Shown: positions 32,385 to 43,589, counted from the stretch's first letter. The stretch: 64,000 nucleotides of DNA from Erinaceus europaeus (GCF_950295315.1 NC_080175.1:88064161-88128160), one strand, 5' to 3'. Program-made: numbers and translations. The notes: a model not told the origin generated them from the letters alone.

Positions 32385-32990
32385 TATTAAAACACTAGTC
32401 CTATTCCCAGCTCTGACACCATCTTCCCAAACAATATTTTCAGCCTACTTACATGTTAGCTGTTGGGCTCAGACAAAAATTAATAGGTTCATGAGCCCCT
32501 TGGAATATTCCTAAAATAGACTTCCTAGCTCTTTCCAAAAAATCTCATCTGCTAAATTCTTACTTTTATGATCCTGATTATTAGGCAATTGTTCTGCTTT
32601 ACATCTTAATGCTTTTCAGTCACCAAGTCGCAGATGCTACCATGATGCCAGGGCAGACAACCTCATCAGTGTGTCCTGGAACCCCACCTCCTCAGAGCCC
32701 TGGCTCACTAGGAAAGAATAGAAACAGGCTAGGGATATGAATCAATCTTTCAACGCCTATGTCCAGTGGTGAAGTAATTACAGAAGCCAGACCTCCCACC
32801 TTCTGCACCCCATAAAGATTTCTGGTCCATACTCCCAGAGGGATAAAGATTAGGGAAACTTCAAATGGAGGGGAAGGGATATGGAACTCTGGTGGTGGGA
32901 ATTGTATGGAACTGTACACCTCTTATCCCATCATCTTGTTAAACATTATTAAATCACTAATAAAAAAAAACCCACTAATTTTGCACATGT
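32385..32990 (+). mobile_element. L1 3' UTR with internal 5' inversion
   Basis: From about 32640 the sequence is in sense: ATGATGCCAGGGCAGACAAC, CAGTGTGTCCTGGAACCCC, TACAGAAGCCAGACCTCCCA, GGAACTCTGGTGGTGGGAAT, then an A-run near 32970. From about 32385 to 32480 (CTAGTCCTATTCCCAG, GTTGGGCTCAG) it instead matches the + strand of 37.97-38.05 kb, where the element is antisense. So the 5' part is inverted, as in twin-primed L1 insertions. Confidence 0.75.
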
Positions 32991-33139
32991 CCTATTTCAA
33001 GTGTTTAAAAATATAATAGTAATTGTTCTATTATAAAACTATCTTAAATAGTAACAGTTGGTTTTATACTATTAGTATGATCAAAACAGTGATTTGAATT
33101 TTAAAAATCCAATTTAACTGAAGGAAGAGAAGTCAAGAC

Positions 33140-33492
33140 TTTTTTTTTTTTTCCTCCAGGGTTATTTCTGGGCTCGGTGCCTGCACCATGAATCCACCGC
33201 TCCTGGAGGCCATTTTCCCCCTTTTTGTTGCCCTAGTTGTTGCAGCCTCGTTGCAGTTATTATTGCCATTGTTGACGTTGCTTTGTTGTTGGATAGGACA
33301 GAGAGAAATGGAGAGAGGAGGGGAAGACAGAGAGAGAGGGGAGAGAAAGATAGACACCTGCAGACCTGCTTTACAGCCCGTGAAGCGACTCCCCTGCAGG
33401 TGGGGAGCCGGGGGCTCGAACCGGGATCCTTACGCCGGTCCCTGCGCTTTGCACCGCGTGTGCTTAACCCACTGCACCACCGCCCGACTCCC
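33140..33492 (-). mobile_element. Type A SINE, antisense, young subfamily
   Basis: Full-length with extension, the diagnostic block complement (TTGTTGCAGCCTCGTTGCAG), core and intact CpG-bearing head. Perfect 9-bp TSD AGTCAAGAC at 33131-33139 and 33493-33501. Differs from the copy at 11214-11574 at only a small number of positions. Confidence 0.97.
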
Positions 33493-33577
33493 AGTCAAGA
33501 CCTTTTTTCTTCTAGACTCCTGAAAAAAGAAATCCAATCTACACAAGTAGTAATAAACCTACTGGGAAAATTGGCAT

Positions 33578-33791
33578 GGGAAGAAGAAGAAGGAGAGGGA
33601 GAGGGAGAGGGAGAGGGAGAGGGAGAGGGAGAGGGAGAGGGAGAGGGAGAGGGAGAGGGAGAGGGAGAGGGAGAGGGAGAGGGAGAGGGAGAAGAAGAGG
33701 AAGAAGAGGAAGAAGAGGAAGAAGAGGAGGAAGAAGAAGGAGGAGGAGGAGGAGGAGGAGAAGAAGGAGAAGGAGGAGGAGGAGGAGAAGG
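33578..33791 (+). repeat. 214-base uninterrupted purine tract
   Basis: No C or T occurs over the whole interval. About 16 GAGGGA hexamers (33595-33690) are followed by GAAGAG and GGA triplet arrays. Long mirror-type purine-pyrimidine tracts can form triplex H-DNA; that is inferred here. It creates Glu/Gly-rich and Ser-rich spurious frames of up to 184 codons that should not be called genes. Confidence 0.97.
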
Positions 33792-34743
33792 CGAAAAATT
33801 GGTACAATCTATAAAACCCTGCTTCAGGAAGAGATGAAAAGGAAAAGTTACTAGCAAAGTCACAAATAAAAAGCATGTTGGATAATACTGAAAGCATATT
33901 AAAAGAGAAAATATACTCCACAGCTCAAAGCAGCTGAGGTAGTAAATACAAAAAAGTATCACAACAATAACAATTGCAAAAAAAAAAATCATTCAATATT
34001 GTCTTGTCTCTTGGATCTTATCTGAATTCATTTTAAACTCAATTGCACAACATTCTTTCATATTAACAGTACTTCAATCAAAACTTTTAGTAGTAAGACA
34101 CTTTGCTTACACTGTGGATTATTCCAGCAGCACTTCAGCAATTAAAACTGACCTTTGCTATTTCATATAAAATACTCATTTTATAGCTAGAAATGTTAAA
34201 GTACAACTTCTAAGATGATTCATATGATACATAAAATTTGGAATTCAAACAGATTCTATTACAACATAATAAAATAAGATCTGGTATAATGCCTCAAAAG
34301 TCAATGAGCTCATTGCATTTGATATTAAAATAAAACTAGATGAGTTGGATTATTTTGTTTGTGTAATCATTTTCCCCACAGGCATTTATCAGTCCCCATT
34401 ATAAAATGTGAACACAGATGAATACATATTGATTAACAAGTCAAGCGATCTGCCTTAACAGAAAAAAAAAAAAACTGTCAGAAACACATTTAAATAATTC
34501 CAGTGGTATGCGGCAAGAGTACAGATTGTAGCACACACAACCTGTAATGATCGGACAGATAAAGTGTGAGATTTGGCGATTCTTCCAGTGGGGAAGAAAG
34601 GGCAAGAATCTAGTTAAGACTGTTGTATCAAATCAATGTATTTATTGGTCAGTTTGAGATGAAATAACTAATGACTAGTAATGACTACTAGGAAAATAAG
34701 AAATATGTAAAGACCATTCCCTAATGCTCGTGCTTCGTATGTT
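33792..34743. other. Unique DNA
   Basis: No exon or repeat recognised. Confidence 0.5.
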
Positions 34744-34752
34744 AAGATTATT

Positions 34753-35255
34753 TGGGGTTGGGTGGTAGTACACCTGGTTCAGCACACGTATTACCATGCA
34801 CTAGGGCTGAGGTAAGCTCTTTATCTACACCTGCAGGCAAGGTTCATTGTGAAACAGTGCTGCGGGTGTTTCTCTTTCTCCCCCCCCTTTTTTCACTCCC
34901 CCCCCCCCCCCGAGTTCTCACTGGGGCTCTGTGCTGGCACTAGGAATCCACTGCTCCTGGTGGCCATTTTTTGACAGGCCAGAGAGAAACTGAGAGGAGA
35001 GAGGAAGATAGGAAGAAAGGTACCTGCAGACCTGCTTCACTGCTTGTGAAGCGAAAATCCCACCCCTGCAGGGCTTGAACTGGGATTCTTGCACAGGTCC
35101 TAGCATGGATACGCTGCCTGGGTCCTGGAGCTCCTTACTGTGTGCACTTAACCCGGTGCACCACTGCCCAGCCCCTCTCTTTCCCTCTCTAGTTCTTTTC
35201 CTTTCTATTTCTCTCTGTCTCTGTCCAATAAAAAATAATTTTTTAATCATAAAAA
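34753..35255 (+). mobile_element. Type B SINE split by an antisense SINE
   Basis: Left part GGGTTGGGTGGTAGTACACC to GTGTTTCTCTTTCTCC; right part from about 35175, CTCTCTTTCCCTCTCTAGTT to GTCCAATAAAAAATAATTTT. TSD AAGATTATT at 34744-34752 and 35256-35264 brackets the whole composite. Confidence 0.9.
34890..35174 (-). mobile_element. Extended SINE, antisense, nested
   Basis: A C-run, GAGTTCTCACTGGGGCTCTG, ACAGGCCAGAGAGAAACTGA, ACCTGCAGACCTGCTTCACT, TGCAGGGCTTGAACTGGGAT and GTGCACCACTGCCCAGCCCC. The head region is longer than usual because a piece around 35095-35130 (GGTCCTAGCATGGATACGCT) appears duplicated or inserted. Confidence 0.85.
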
Positions 35256-35264
35256 AAGATTATT

Positions 35265-36065
35265 CTATGGACTAGCCTAAAGAGCAAGTACAAGCTGGAA
35301 TAACCAGAGTTAAGCATTTGATAAATGTCTAGAAACTGAATGTTCTCAAAAGCATTGCTGTGAATAATTTAGAAGAGTATATTACTCCGCTATGAGTCCT
35401 GATATTCTCATGTTAAACTGTTCCCTCCTCTTTTTGTTCAGTAACTTTTATGAGTCCCTGATTCTTAAGTCGTTGGGTCCTTATGTAATTTTGTTTCTTT
35501 ATTAAGTATTTTAGCAGCATTAGCAGAAAAAACATTATCAGAGAAACAATACACAAGTTAGAATGCATAAATCCCTGTATGGGGAAAAGATAATGCCATT
35601 AGCAATTCTCGGATGGAGTTCTGTGAGATCATAATAAGTGCTTCACAAACACAGCACAAATAGATGCTAAAAATCTTTTTCCTTGATAGATTATCCCCTA
35701 ATATGAAATGAAAAAATTCTAGGCATAGTTTTATGTCTACACTTATTCTGTATTGTTTGTTCCTTTCAGAAACAGTACAATTCTTGATAAATTTCAAGAT
35801 AAGGCTGGAACAATTACCTGATACTCTAACTTTTCCTTGATGTATAAGTAGCATTTACCAAGTAGCCAGATAATGCATAGTAAAAATGAAAAACAGAGTC
35901 CTGTGCTTGTCAGCTTCTAATTGATATAGCAAAATATGGAACTCTTAATGTGAAGATGATACAAGCAACTCTGTTCCTACGGGGAAAAAAAAGAAAGTTT
36001 TGTAAGATAAAGCCTTGAGTGGTTAGAGAAATATCCAAAATATACACTTCTGGTTTTCTCCTGTT
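35265..36065. other. Unique DNA
   Basis: A 98-codon minus-strand frame at 35558-35854 shows no family resemblance. No repeat recognised. Confidence 0.45.
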
Positions 36066-36076
36066 AGAAAACAACT

Positions 36077-36381
36077 GCAGGGAGTCTGGTGATAGCACAG
36101 CGGGTTAAGCGCAGATGGCGCAAAGCACAAAGACCAGCTCAAGGATCCCGGTTCGAGCCCCCGGCTCCCCACCAGCAGGGGCGTCGCTTCACAAGCAGTG
36201 AAGCAGGTCTGCAAGTGTCTATCTTTCTCTCTCCCCCTCTCTGTCTTCCCCTCCTCACTCCATTTCTCTCTGTTCTATCCAACAACAATTACATAAATAA
36301 CAACAATTATAACTACAACAACAATAAAAAATAAGGGCAACAAAAGGGAAAGTAAATAGAGAAATATAAAAAATTTAAAAA
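36077..36381 (+). mobile_element. Type A SINE with TSD
   Basis: GGGAGTCTGGTGATAGCACA, CCGGTTCGAGCCCCCGGCTC, core with CTGCAAGTGTCTATC, TATCCAACAACAATTACATA, AAGGGCAACAAAAGGGAAAG. TSD AGAAAACAACT / AGAAAATAACT at 36066-36076 and 36382-36392. Confidence 0.96.
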
Positions 36382-36609
36382 AGAAAATAACTATAGAAAA
36401 TTACATATTTATATTAAGCTTCAACTGTAACAAAATACATAGTAATACTTACACATATATAGACAAGGCTTACATATACAAATGTGATGCTGATTTCTCA
36501 ACCTCATGCCTAAGTCGATCTGTGACAGACATGAAGAATAGTGCTCTTTTTAAAAGTGGTATTTTTTAAAGAGAGCATAATAACAAAACTATAAAAAGAT
36601 ATATTTCAA

Positions 36610-36825
36610 GGGAGCCAAGTGGTGGTGCACCTGGTTGAACATATACATTAGAATGTGTAAGGACCCAGGTTCAAGCCCCCAGGCCCCCAACCTGCAGGGG
36701 GGAAGCTTCATGAGTGGTGAAGCAGGGCTGCAGGTGTCTTTCTATCTCTCTCCCTCTCTATCACCTTTCCCTCTTGATTTCTGGCTGTTTCTATCTAATA
36801 AATAAACATAATAAAATTGAAAATA
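36610..36825 (+). mobile_element. Type B SINE
   Basis: GGAGCCAAGTGGTGGTGCAC, GGACCCAGGTTCAAGCCCCC, GTGAAGCAGGGCTGCAGGTG, CTTGATTTCTGGCTGTTTCT, CTAATAAATAAACATAATAA. Confidence 0.93.
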
Positions 36826-36840
36826 AATGTTTCACTTTAT

Positions 36841-38066
36841 CTTTTTTTTTAAATAAAAAGGAAACACTGACAAAACCACAGGATAAGAGGGATACAGCTC
36901 CACATAAATTCCCACCACCAGATCTCTGTATCCCATCCCCTCCCTTGACAGCTTTCCTATTCTTTAACCTTCTAGGAGTATGGACCCAAGGTCATTGTGG
37001 GATGCAGAAGATGAAAGGTCTGGCTTCTGTAATTGCTTCCCCGCTGAACATGGGCATTGACAGGTGAATCCATACTCCCAGCCTGCCTCTCCCTTTCCCT
37101 AGTTGGGCGGGGTTCTGGGCAAGCGGAGCTCCAGGACACACTGGTGGGGTTGTCTGTCCAAGGAAGTCTGGTTGACATCATGCTAGTATCTGGAACCTGG
37201 TAGCTGAAAAAAGAGTTAACATACAGAGCCAAACAAACTGTTGACTAATCATGAACCTAAAGGCTGAAATAGTGCAGATGAAGAGTTGAGGGCATCTCAG
37301 TTTTGCAGATAGCTAGCTGGCATATTTTAGTTATATCCCAGAGGGTCTGTGGCTATACTAGGGTTTTTTGTTAGTTTTTTCTCTAATTTTTCTTAGATAC
37401 CCTCCTCATCTACTTCCTATTATACTTCCCTCACTCACTCCAAAGTTAACCTTATCAAAGCAAGGACTGCAAAAGCTGAATAAAGGCAAGAGACTGGCAT
37501 ACTTTAACAATGACTCTTTAGTCACTGTCAGGCCACCCCATCAGCTGGGGCCCTCCTCGGGGAGTCCTGGGATTCCCAAACAGACGTGATGGGCCTAGAC
37601 CTCAAATAAATCCCTCTCTCCACTGTTACCGGTCATCTCTATCAGGAGCAACACAATAGATGCCTTTGTGGGCCCCCATAGGACCTTGGCCCTCAACAAT
37701 GGTAAAGATTCATTCTGTGGTCATGAGTAGGAACTTTCCAAGCTGCCCCAATATCAGGACCCATCTTCTTCAGGTGTAGCATAGAGTATGTTGCCCAGCC
37801 TCCCCTCATGACCACAGAATGTGAGCTCAGATCTACAGGGATGCAGAGGTCACATAGGCTCCTAAGCTGAATCTAGGCCCCAGATCAGATCAAATCAATG
37901 GGATGTACAGTCAATAATAGCTATACCCCTTTCCCATATTAGGGAGCTACTCACTTCCCTGATCCAGCTTTCTGGTCCTTTTCCCAGTCATGGCATCATG
38001 TCCCCAGACAATAACTTGGATCCACCTGCATATCAGATTTCAGGCTCAGGGGAGTAAGAGAAAAAA
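36841..38066 (-). mobile_element. L1 3' UTR, longest copy, antisense
   Basis: On + it opens with T-run, GACAAAACCACAGGATAAGA, AATTCCCACCACCAGATCTC and CATTGTGGGATGCAGAAGAT, then about 1 kb of moderately GC-rich 3' UTR. It is the best copy of the family also present at 32.6, 47.9, 51.2 and 60.4 kb. Two marks of LINE identity are seen in the relatives: an A-rich 3' end and a 16-bp TSD. No ORF2 reading frame is retained. I infer L1; another LINE clade is not excluded. Confidence 0.7.
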
Positions 38067-38756
38067 ACAACAAACTACTAGTCACTTTATCCTCATCACT
38101 TTATATACTTATTCTTAATCCTAGAGGTATTTACATTCTATTTCATTGGCTAAACACAAGTCATGAATTTAATTTAGCCGTTTCAGTTCCAAATGTATGC
38201 ATGGCACACTTTTACTTCATATTTGATTGATGTGTTCATTAGTTTATTTAAAATTGTTCTATAATTAGTGAATTTGAAAAACTAAGCAGCCAAAGCTTTC
38301 TTATCTAATCCTATAAAATTCCTGTAAGAATATTATTAAATATATATTTTAAGTTAAATATGCTTATTTAACTTTAAATATTTAAATATAAAATACTAAA
38401 GAGTTTGCAGGGAGGGATCTTTTCTGATATTGCCAACAGGCATGCAAAGTATTCCTCAGTAAAACTACTGTGCTCCATAAGTAGAGCTTCATAGCACTCA
38501 AAATATTTTAAAATGCTACTTAGTTTAGGATTAATAATAGATATATTGACTTCCATCGTATATGGAAATTTAAAATTTACTGCAACTTATTATTGAAAAA
38601 ATGAGAAAATAAAAAAAAAGCTTGCTTCAGAAAATGAATTGTATTTCCAAGCATAATGTTTACTATATAACAGCCCTTCTATTTGAGAGATGATCATATT
38701 TATATCCAGATAAAACAGTTTTGCTAATAGCTCACGCTATTTCTAATACACATGTG
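38066..38756. other. Unique AT-rich DNA
   Basis: Contains a 15-bp inverted repeat (separate entry) and no recognisable exon or SINE. Confidence 0.5.
38346..38379. repeat. AT-rich hairpin, 15-bp arms
   Basis: ATTTTAAGTTAAATA and TATTTAACTTTAAAT are inverted copies with one mismatch around a TGCT loop. It could extrude as a cruciform; function unknown. Confidence 0.8.
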
Positions 38757-38925
38757 TGGGGCCAGCAGAATAACTTTCTTGGATAGTGTACTGCCTCGCC
38801 ATGAACAAGACTCAAGTCCAATCCTGGCTCCTACTGCATTGAAGGAAGCTTTAGTGTTGTGGCATCTGAATCGATATCTATATCAACTGCATCTATCTGC
38901 CTCTGTCTAAAAAGATCAAATACAC
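38757..38925 (+). mobile_element. Type E SINE
   Basis: GGGGCCAGCAGAATAACTTT, CTTGGATAGTGTACTGCCTC, CCTACTGCATTGAAGGAAGC, TTTAGTGTTGTGGCATCTGA. Its pyrimidine part is replaced by TATC/ATCT-like repeats. Confidence 0.75.
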
Positions 38926-38929
38926 AACT

Positions 38930-39391
38930 GTGTGTGCATATGTGTGCATGTATCTGTCTATGTGGCTTAACACCAGACACTCGATGAAAATAATTTAGTA
39001 GTTATTTTAGGGTTCCCGTCTCTCTCTTAGTAGAGTGTGACTTTGAATTGGGCTGTTATTCCTTTTGAGACTCCAGTTCTATCACTGCAAAGGAAGGATT
39101 CTATTTACTTTACAAGACTGTTCTCTTAATGACAACATACAATTTGCTTGAGATGCTATAGGCCTTCAATGGTACCCCTTAATGCTTAATCCCTAGACTA
39201 GTTTCAAGTTTAAACTTTAATGTCTCTGTAATAACTTGGAGTTATTGCTGCTGTTTCTGTATTTTTCAACTATGAAGTGCAAACAAAAATTCATAAATTA
39301 CTTCTTTCAATTTGATGATATGGATTATTAACAATGCCAGTCAATTTTAGTAATTTTACTAATTGTTTCAAGACAGAGATTTACAGAATAC
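38930..39391. other. Unique DNA
   Basis: Short TGTGTGCAT repeats at 38.94 kb; otherwise nothing recognised. Confidence 0.5.
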
Positions 39392-39405
39392 AAAGTTTTG
39401 AATGC

Positions 39406-39570
39406 AGGGCTGGGGAGACTGGAGTGTATTAGTTATGCAAACTTCCATGCCTGAGGCTCTATGACCCTAGGTTCAAATCCCTGCACTATCGTAAGCCAGA
39501 GCTGGTCTCAGGCTCTCTCTCTCTCCACCCCCCTCTTCCTTATTAAAATAAAAATAAAATCAATAAAATA
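39406..39570 (+). mobile_element. Type C SINE with perfect TSD
   Basis: AGGGCTGGGGAGACTGGAGT, TTAGTTATGCAAACTTCCAT, AGGTTCAAATCCCTGCACTA, AAGCCAGAGCTGGTCTCAGG, CT-run and AAAATAAAAATAAAATC tail. TSD AAAGTTTTGAATGC, 14 bp, at 39392-39405 and 39571-39584. Confidence 0.96.
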
Positions 39571-39599
39571 AAAGTTTTGAATGCCAACACAGGGAAATT

Positions 39600-39705
39600 T
39601 TCAAGCATACTGCCATGTGTTGGTGGGGACTAAACCCTGAATCTCACATGTGCTGCTGTGTGTTTTACACTCTGTGCTAGCTCCTGTGCCCACTGATTTC
39701 TGTAC
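39600..39705 (-). mobile_element. Possible SINE 5' half, antisense
   Basis: GTGGGGACTAAACCCTGAAT, CACATGTGCTGCTGTGTGTT and CTGTGCTAGCTCCTGTGCCC suggest the complement of a tRNA-like head. Weak match, no tail. Confidence 0.35.
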
Positions 39706-39859
39706 TCCTTCCTGTCTGCAGTATATTTTAGTCAGAAACCATGTTTCCTGTTATACTGGCATCAAGCTACGTTCATATGACTAGTTCTGATTAGTGGAAT
39801 AATGTGTGCACATCTGAGACAGGTAGTTAAGAGTCAATGCACCTTCCCAATACTTTAAA

Positions 39860-40112
39860 AAAAATCTTTGGGGGGGGCTGGGGAGAGAGCATAGCGGTTG
39901 TGCAAAAGACTCTTGTGCCGGGGACTTTGAGGTCCCAGGGTCAAAGCCCAGCATCACCATCAGCCATAGCTGAGCAGTGCTCTGGTCTTGTCTTGGCCCC
40001 TCTTTCTCTCTCTCTCACTCTCTCTCTCTCTCTCTCCCTCCCTCCCTCCCTCTCTCTCTCTCTCTCTCCCTCCCTCTCTGTCGTTAATATGAAATAAATA
40101 AAATATTTTTTA
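39860..40112 (+). mobile_element. Type C SINE with long CT tract
   Basis: GGGGGGCTGGGGAGAGAGCA, AGCGGTTGTGCAAAAGACTC, GAGGTCCCAGGGTCAAAGCC, AGCTGAGCAGTGCTCTGGTC, about 70 bases of CT/CCCT repeat, then GAAATAAATAAAATATTTTT. Confidence 0.93.
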
Positions 40113-40124
40113 AATATTTTGGTA

Positions 40125-40232
40125 GGTCTAGTTCTTGAAGCCTTTCCTCCTGCAGATGGAAACCAGTGTGTCAGATCCTCTGGAATGCGGATGAGTTCAC
40201 CCCACTGGTGTGCCATCCCCCAACCTCCAGGT
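40125..40232 (-). mobile_element. SINE 5' part, antisense
   Basis: CCTCCTGCAGATGGAAACCA, GTGTCAGATCCTCTGGAATG and CCCACTGGTGTGCCATCCCC are the complement of a head and partial core of type B form. Confidence 0.55.
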
Positions 40233-40234
40233 TG

Positions 40235-41446
40235 GTGTTCTTAAAGGTACAAGGTCAAGTCATTAAAGGCGGAGACAATCTAGGCTCCTAACACACTGCT
40301 TTCATGAAGATTTCCCAAGTGTTACCAGATGTGAAAAGAGAAATATAGTTCTTTGGCTTGAATCAGAGAGATCCTAGAGTTGTTTGTTACATTAGTTTAT
40401 GTATCCTGATTATAAAACAGAACTTAAGACAGTTACCCTTGAATTTTCAAAGTATCCATTGGTTTGTTGTGGATATATACAAACAGCTAAGTAGTACCAT
40501 TTCCTCCAACATAGAGGATAAAACCAGGAATTAAAGTCCTATCATCTCCATAAAGGGGAATGTCAAACCTAAAAATAAACTCATAACTTCTGATGTCCAA
40601 CTCTTATTCCATTCAGATATTTCCTTTACATGTTTTACAATATGAACTCAGACGTATACATATCATAGAGTAAACCACAGTTAGAACATGTACATATTCT
40701 TTTCAAGTGAAGTTATCTATTTCTGTCTGAATGGAATGTACTCAGAAACTGCACAACTGTTAGAGATTCTGACAAGTCCATTATGTACTCAAATACAGTC
40801 ATTTTTGGAACATGCATTGACCACTTATTAAATAACACAGCTTTGAGAGTTTTTCATTTTTTTTTTGATTCCTAATCCTAAGTAGTATTTATTCCGATTC
40901 CTAATAATAGTCCTCTCTCTATCTCAGTGACCTTTAACTTGGATAATGGTAACAAAATAAAAGCTTCAAGTTAAATAACCTAATATTCTTTTCCTTCCTG
41001 TCATGGAAAGAAGACTGCAGTTTAAACACAATAATACTGTGTTTAAGATTAAGAGCTTATTTTACAGAGATATTTATTACATTCGACTATATTAAAAATT
41101 AGCTATAAAAGCAATAGTAGCAGGTTTAAAATCAAGACAGGGTGTGAAAGCTATATGAAAACTTGGCTGTAAGATTTTGTTGAAATGAAGAAAAGAGGAA
41201 AACGAACTGAAAAATTGCAATGAATATCTAGCAAAAGTATATTTGAACAAGAATTTTTTCCTGTGAATAAAATTATAATTTAACTGAGAAAACATTCTCC
41301 CACAAAGATAAAAATAAAAGACAAACAATATTGTAATATATAGCCAGTTCAGATCACAGTTTTATCTCTATGAGAAAATATTTTAGTTGAAGATATTTTT
41401 TAAAAATCAGTTTTTTCACTATTTATTTTGTGACCTCAAAAGAAAT
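40235..41446. other. Unique DNA
   Basis: A T-run near 40858. A 78-codon minus-strand frame at 41092-41328 shows no resemblance to a known family. Confidence 0.5.
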
Positions 41447-41605
41447 ACAGTGCTAGGGGGTAACATAACACATATGTAAATGACTTTCATGTTTGAGTAT
41501 CTGTGCTTCCAGCAATATCACAAACCACAGCTGAGCAGTGACCTGGTCTGTCTCTTTATCTTTCTTTCTATATCTCGCTTAGTAAAATAAATTAAAAAAG
41601 AAAAG
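41447..41605 (+). mobile_element. Type C SINE, diverged
   Basis: GTGCTAGGGGGTAACATAAC, TATGTAAATGACTTTCATGT, ACAAACCACAGCTGAGCAGT, GACCTGGTCTGTCTCTTTAT, TTAGTAAAATAAATTAAAAA. Confidence 0.8.
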
Positions 41606-41644
41606 AAATATAAAGAAATTTCTATTTTAGAATTCACTTATGCT

Positions 41645-41892
41645 GCTCCCCCCCCCCCCCCAGGGCTCTGTGCTAACACTATGAATCCATTGCTCTAGTG
41701 GCCATTTTTTTTGTTTACTTTTTTGATACAACACAGAGAGAGAAAAATTGAGAGAGGAAAAATTGAAATAGAAGAGAAAGAAACACAGACACCTGCAGAC
41801 CTGCTTCACCACTTTTGAAGTGCCATCCTATTACTCCTATTACAGAGAGTGAGCAGGAGTTCAAACCTGGGTCCCTGTGCCAGGCCCTCTCA
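41645..41892 (-). mobile_element. Extended SINE, antisense, head lost
   Basis: C-run, AGGGCTCTGTGCTAACACTA, GTGGCCATTTTTTTTGTTTA, ACACCTGCAGACCTGCTTCA and GTTCAAACCTGGGTCCCTGT. It ends in CCAGGCCCTCTCACATTC and lacks the final head bases. Confidence 0.82.
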
Positions 41893-41964
41893 CATTCTCT
41901 CTTCTTTTCATCTATACTTCATCAAACAGTGGTACATTTCTAGGAATTTAATTTATCTAATATT

Positions 41965-42112
41965 CTTATTTTTAAAATTTTTTATTGGGATTAATACTTT
42001 ACAGTCGATGGTAAACACAGTTGTTGTACATATGTAAAATGTCTCCATTGTCTGTCAAACACTTTCACTCCCTACCTAGGTCCTCCTTCACCGTCATGCA
42101 GTAGGAACAATT
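41965..42112 (-). mobile_element. L1 3' end fragment, antisense
   Basis: TTTATTGGGATTAATACTTT, ACAGTCGATGGTAAACACAG, TTGTACATATGTAAAATGTC and CTAGGTCCTCCTTCACCGTC, the same order as at 21.98 kb. Confidence 0.72.
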
Positions 42113-42720
42113 TTATATGTTAATTAATAAGCTATATCCATTACTATAATAAAGCTTTTATTTAAAAAATGGTTAGGGAAAATACAGAATGTCTTTCATT
42201 TAGTTTTTTATCTTAACTCTCTTTTGATACCTTCAAAATTCTATATCCTTGCCAGTAAAACCACCAGGTAAAACAGAACAAATATATGCCATATGTCAAA
42301 AAATTAGCCTTTTTTCTTTTGTGTGTGTGTGTATGCTGTAGCAAAGTATATAATTGGCTCCATCAATCTAAATGATACTACAATACTGGGGTTTTTATTC
42401 ATAAGACTAATATCAGATGATTTATAATTTGAGTAATATAGAAATAATTTAAACTGAATTCAATTTATATAACATTATTTCAGTTAGCATATGGAATAAT
42501 TTCATTAGAAGTCTCACACTTTGTATTTTCTTCAAATTTATGTAAATGTATACATAATATTTAAATCATTGTATATTTTCTTATTCCTAAGGCTGAAATT
42601 CCTTACTGTAGAATTCTTTCAATGACCTAATTTATTTTATATAATAAGCACAGATAACTTCATGTTTCAAATAAAAACATTAAGATAATCTGAAAATTCC
42701 TATGTGCTTAATATACATGA
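42112..42720. other. Unique AT-rich DNA
   Basis: Short GT run near 42320; no exon or repeat recognised. Confidence 0.5.
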
Positions 42721-42723
42721 ACA

Positions 42724-42727
42724 AATA

Positions 42728-42778
<51 letters not shown>
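42724..42778. repeat. (AT)n microsatellite
   Basis: About 55 bases of AT dinucleotide interrupted once by ACAT. Self-complementary, so cruciform-prone, and likely to be length-polymorphic. Confidence 0.97.
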
Positions 42779-42781
<3 letters not shown>

Positions 42782-42914
42782 TATGAACTGTTTCTAAGTT
42801 TTTAAGAACTGTGGAGGTTGATGGTTAGGGAAAGGACACAAAACTTTCGTTGTCAACACAGTGTGGAACTCTTGCTTCTGTTTATCATATAATTTCATAT
42901 ATATATTCTTTCTT

Positions 42915-43178
42915 TCAAGGTTATCGCTGAGGCTCGGTGCTGCCACTACAAATCCACTGCTTCTGTTGGTCATTTATTTTCTATTTTGTTAGATATGACA
43001 GAGAGAAATCGAAAGAGGAAGGGGAGATAGAGAGGGAGAGAGAAGGATTGACACCAGCAGACCTGCTTCACCATTTGTGAAGCGACCCCCTGCAGGTGGG
43101 TAAGCTGGGACTCCAACACAGATTCTTGCACTTAATATTAAGTGTGCTTGACCTGGTGTGACACTGCTTGCTCCCCCC
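42915..43178 (-). mobile_element. Extended SINE, antisense
   Basis: TTTCAAGGTTATCGCTGAGG, TGTTAGATATGACAGAGAGA, ACCAGCAGACCTGCTTCACC, CCCCCTGCAGGTGGGTAAGC, GTGTGACACTGCTTGCTCCC. An (AAAT)n run at 43201-43226 follows at a short distance. Confidence 0.9.
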
Positions 43179-43227
43179 ATTAATCCATTATTAAGTCACC
43201 AAAATAAATAAATAAATAAATAAATAA

Positions 43228-43580
43228 AATAAAGTCTCTAAGGAGTATTAAATATTTTTTAATGCTAAAGGCAAATTTAATGCCAGGGATTGATACAGTT
43301 CTACGTACTGGAAATCAGGAGTTCTGTGATTATTTTATTTTACTTTAAGCATCAGTAATAGCATCCCAGATTCTCAGAGGGTGGTATATATTTAGTCCTT
43401 AACATCATTTAAGATTGGTTCCAACTATGTTGTTCATAAGAATAGCCCCAGTACCTAAGTATAATAAAATCAGGAGCTATGATTCCTAGACTAAATTCTA
43501 GTAACTATGTCAAATATTTTGCAAGGTTTCTGTTTTCTTATTGTTTTGTTAATTTAACTGAGAGTTAGTTTTCTATCTTT
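43228..43580. other. Unique DNA
   Basis: Nothing recognised. Confidence 0.5.
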
Positions 43581-43589
43581 CTTTTTTCA

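Noticed and set aside
33283..33992. Long Glu/Gly-, Arg/Gly- and Ser/Pro-rich open frames of up to 184 codons
   Set aside because: They read through a SINE and the 214-base purine tract in several frames at once; low-complexity DNA lacks stops in these frames.
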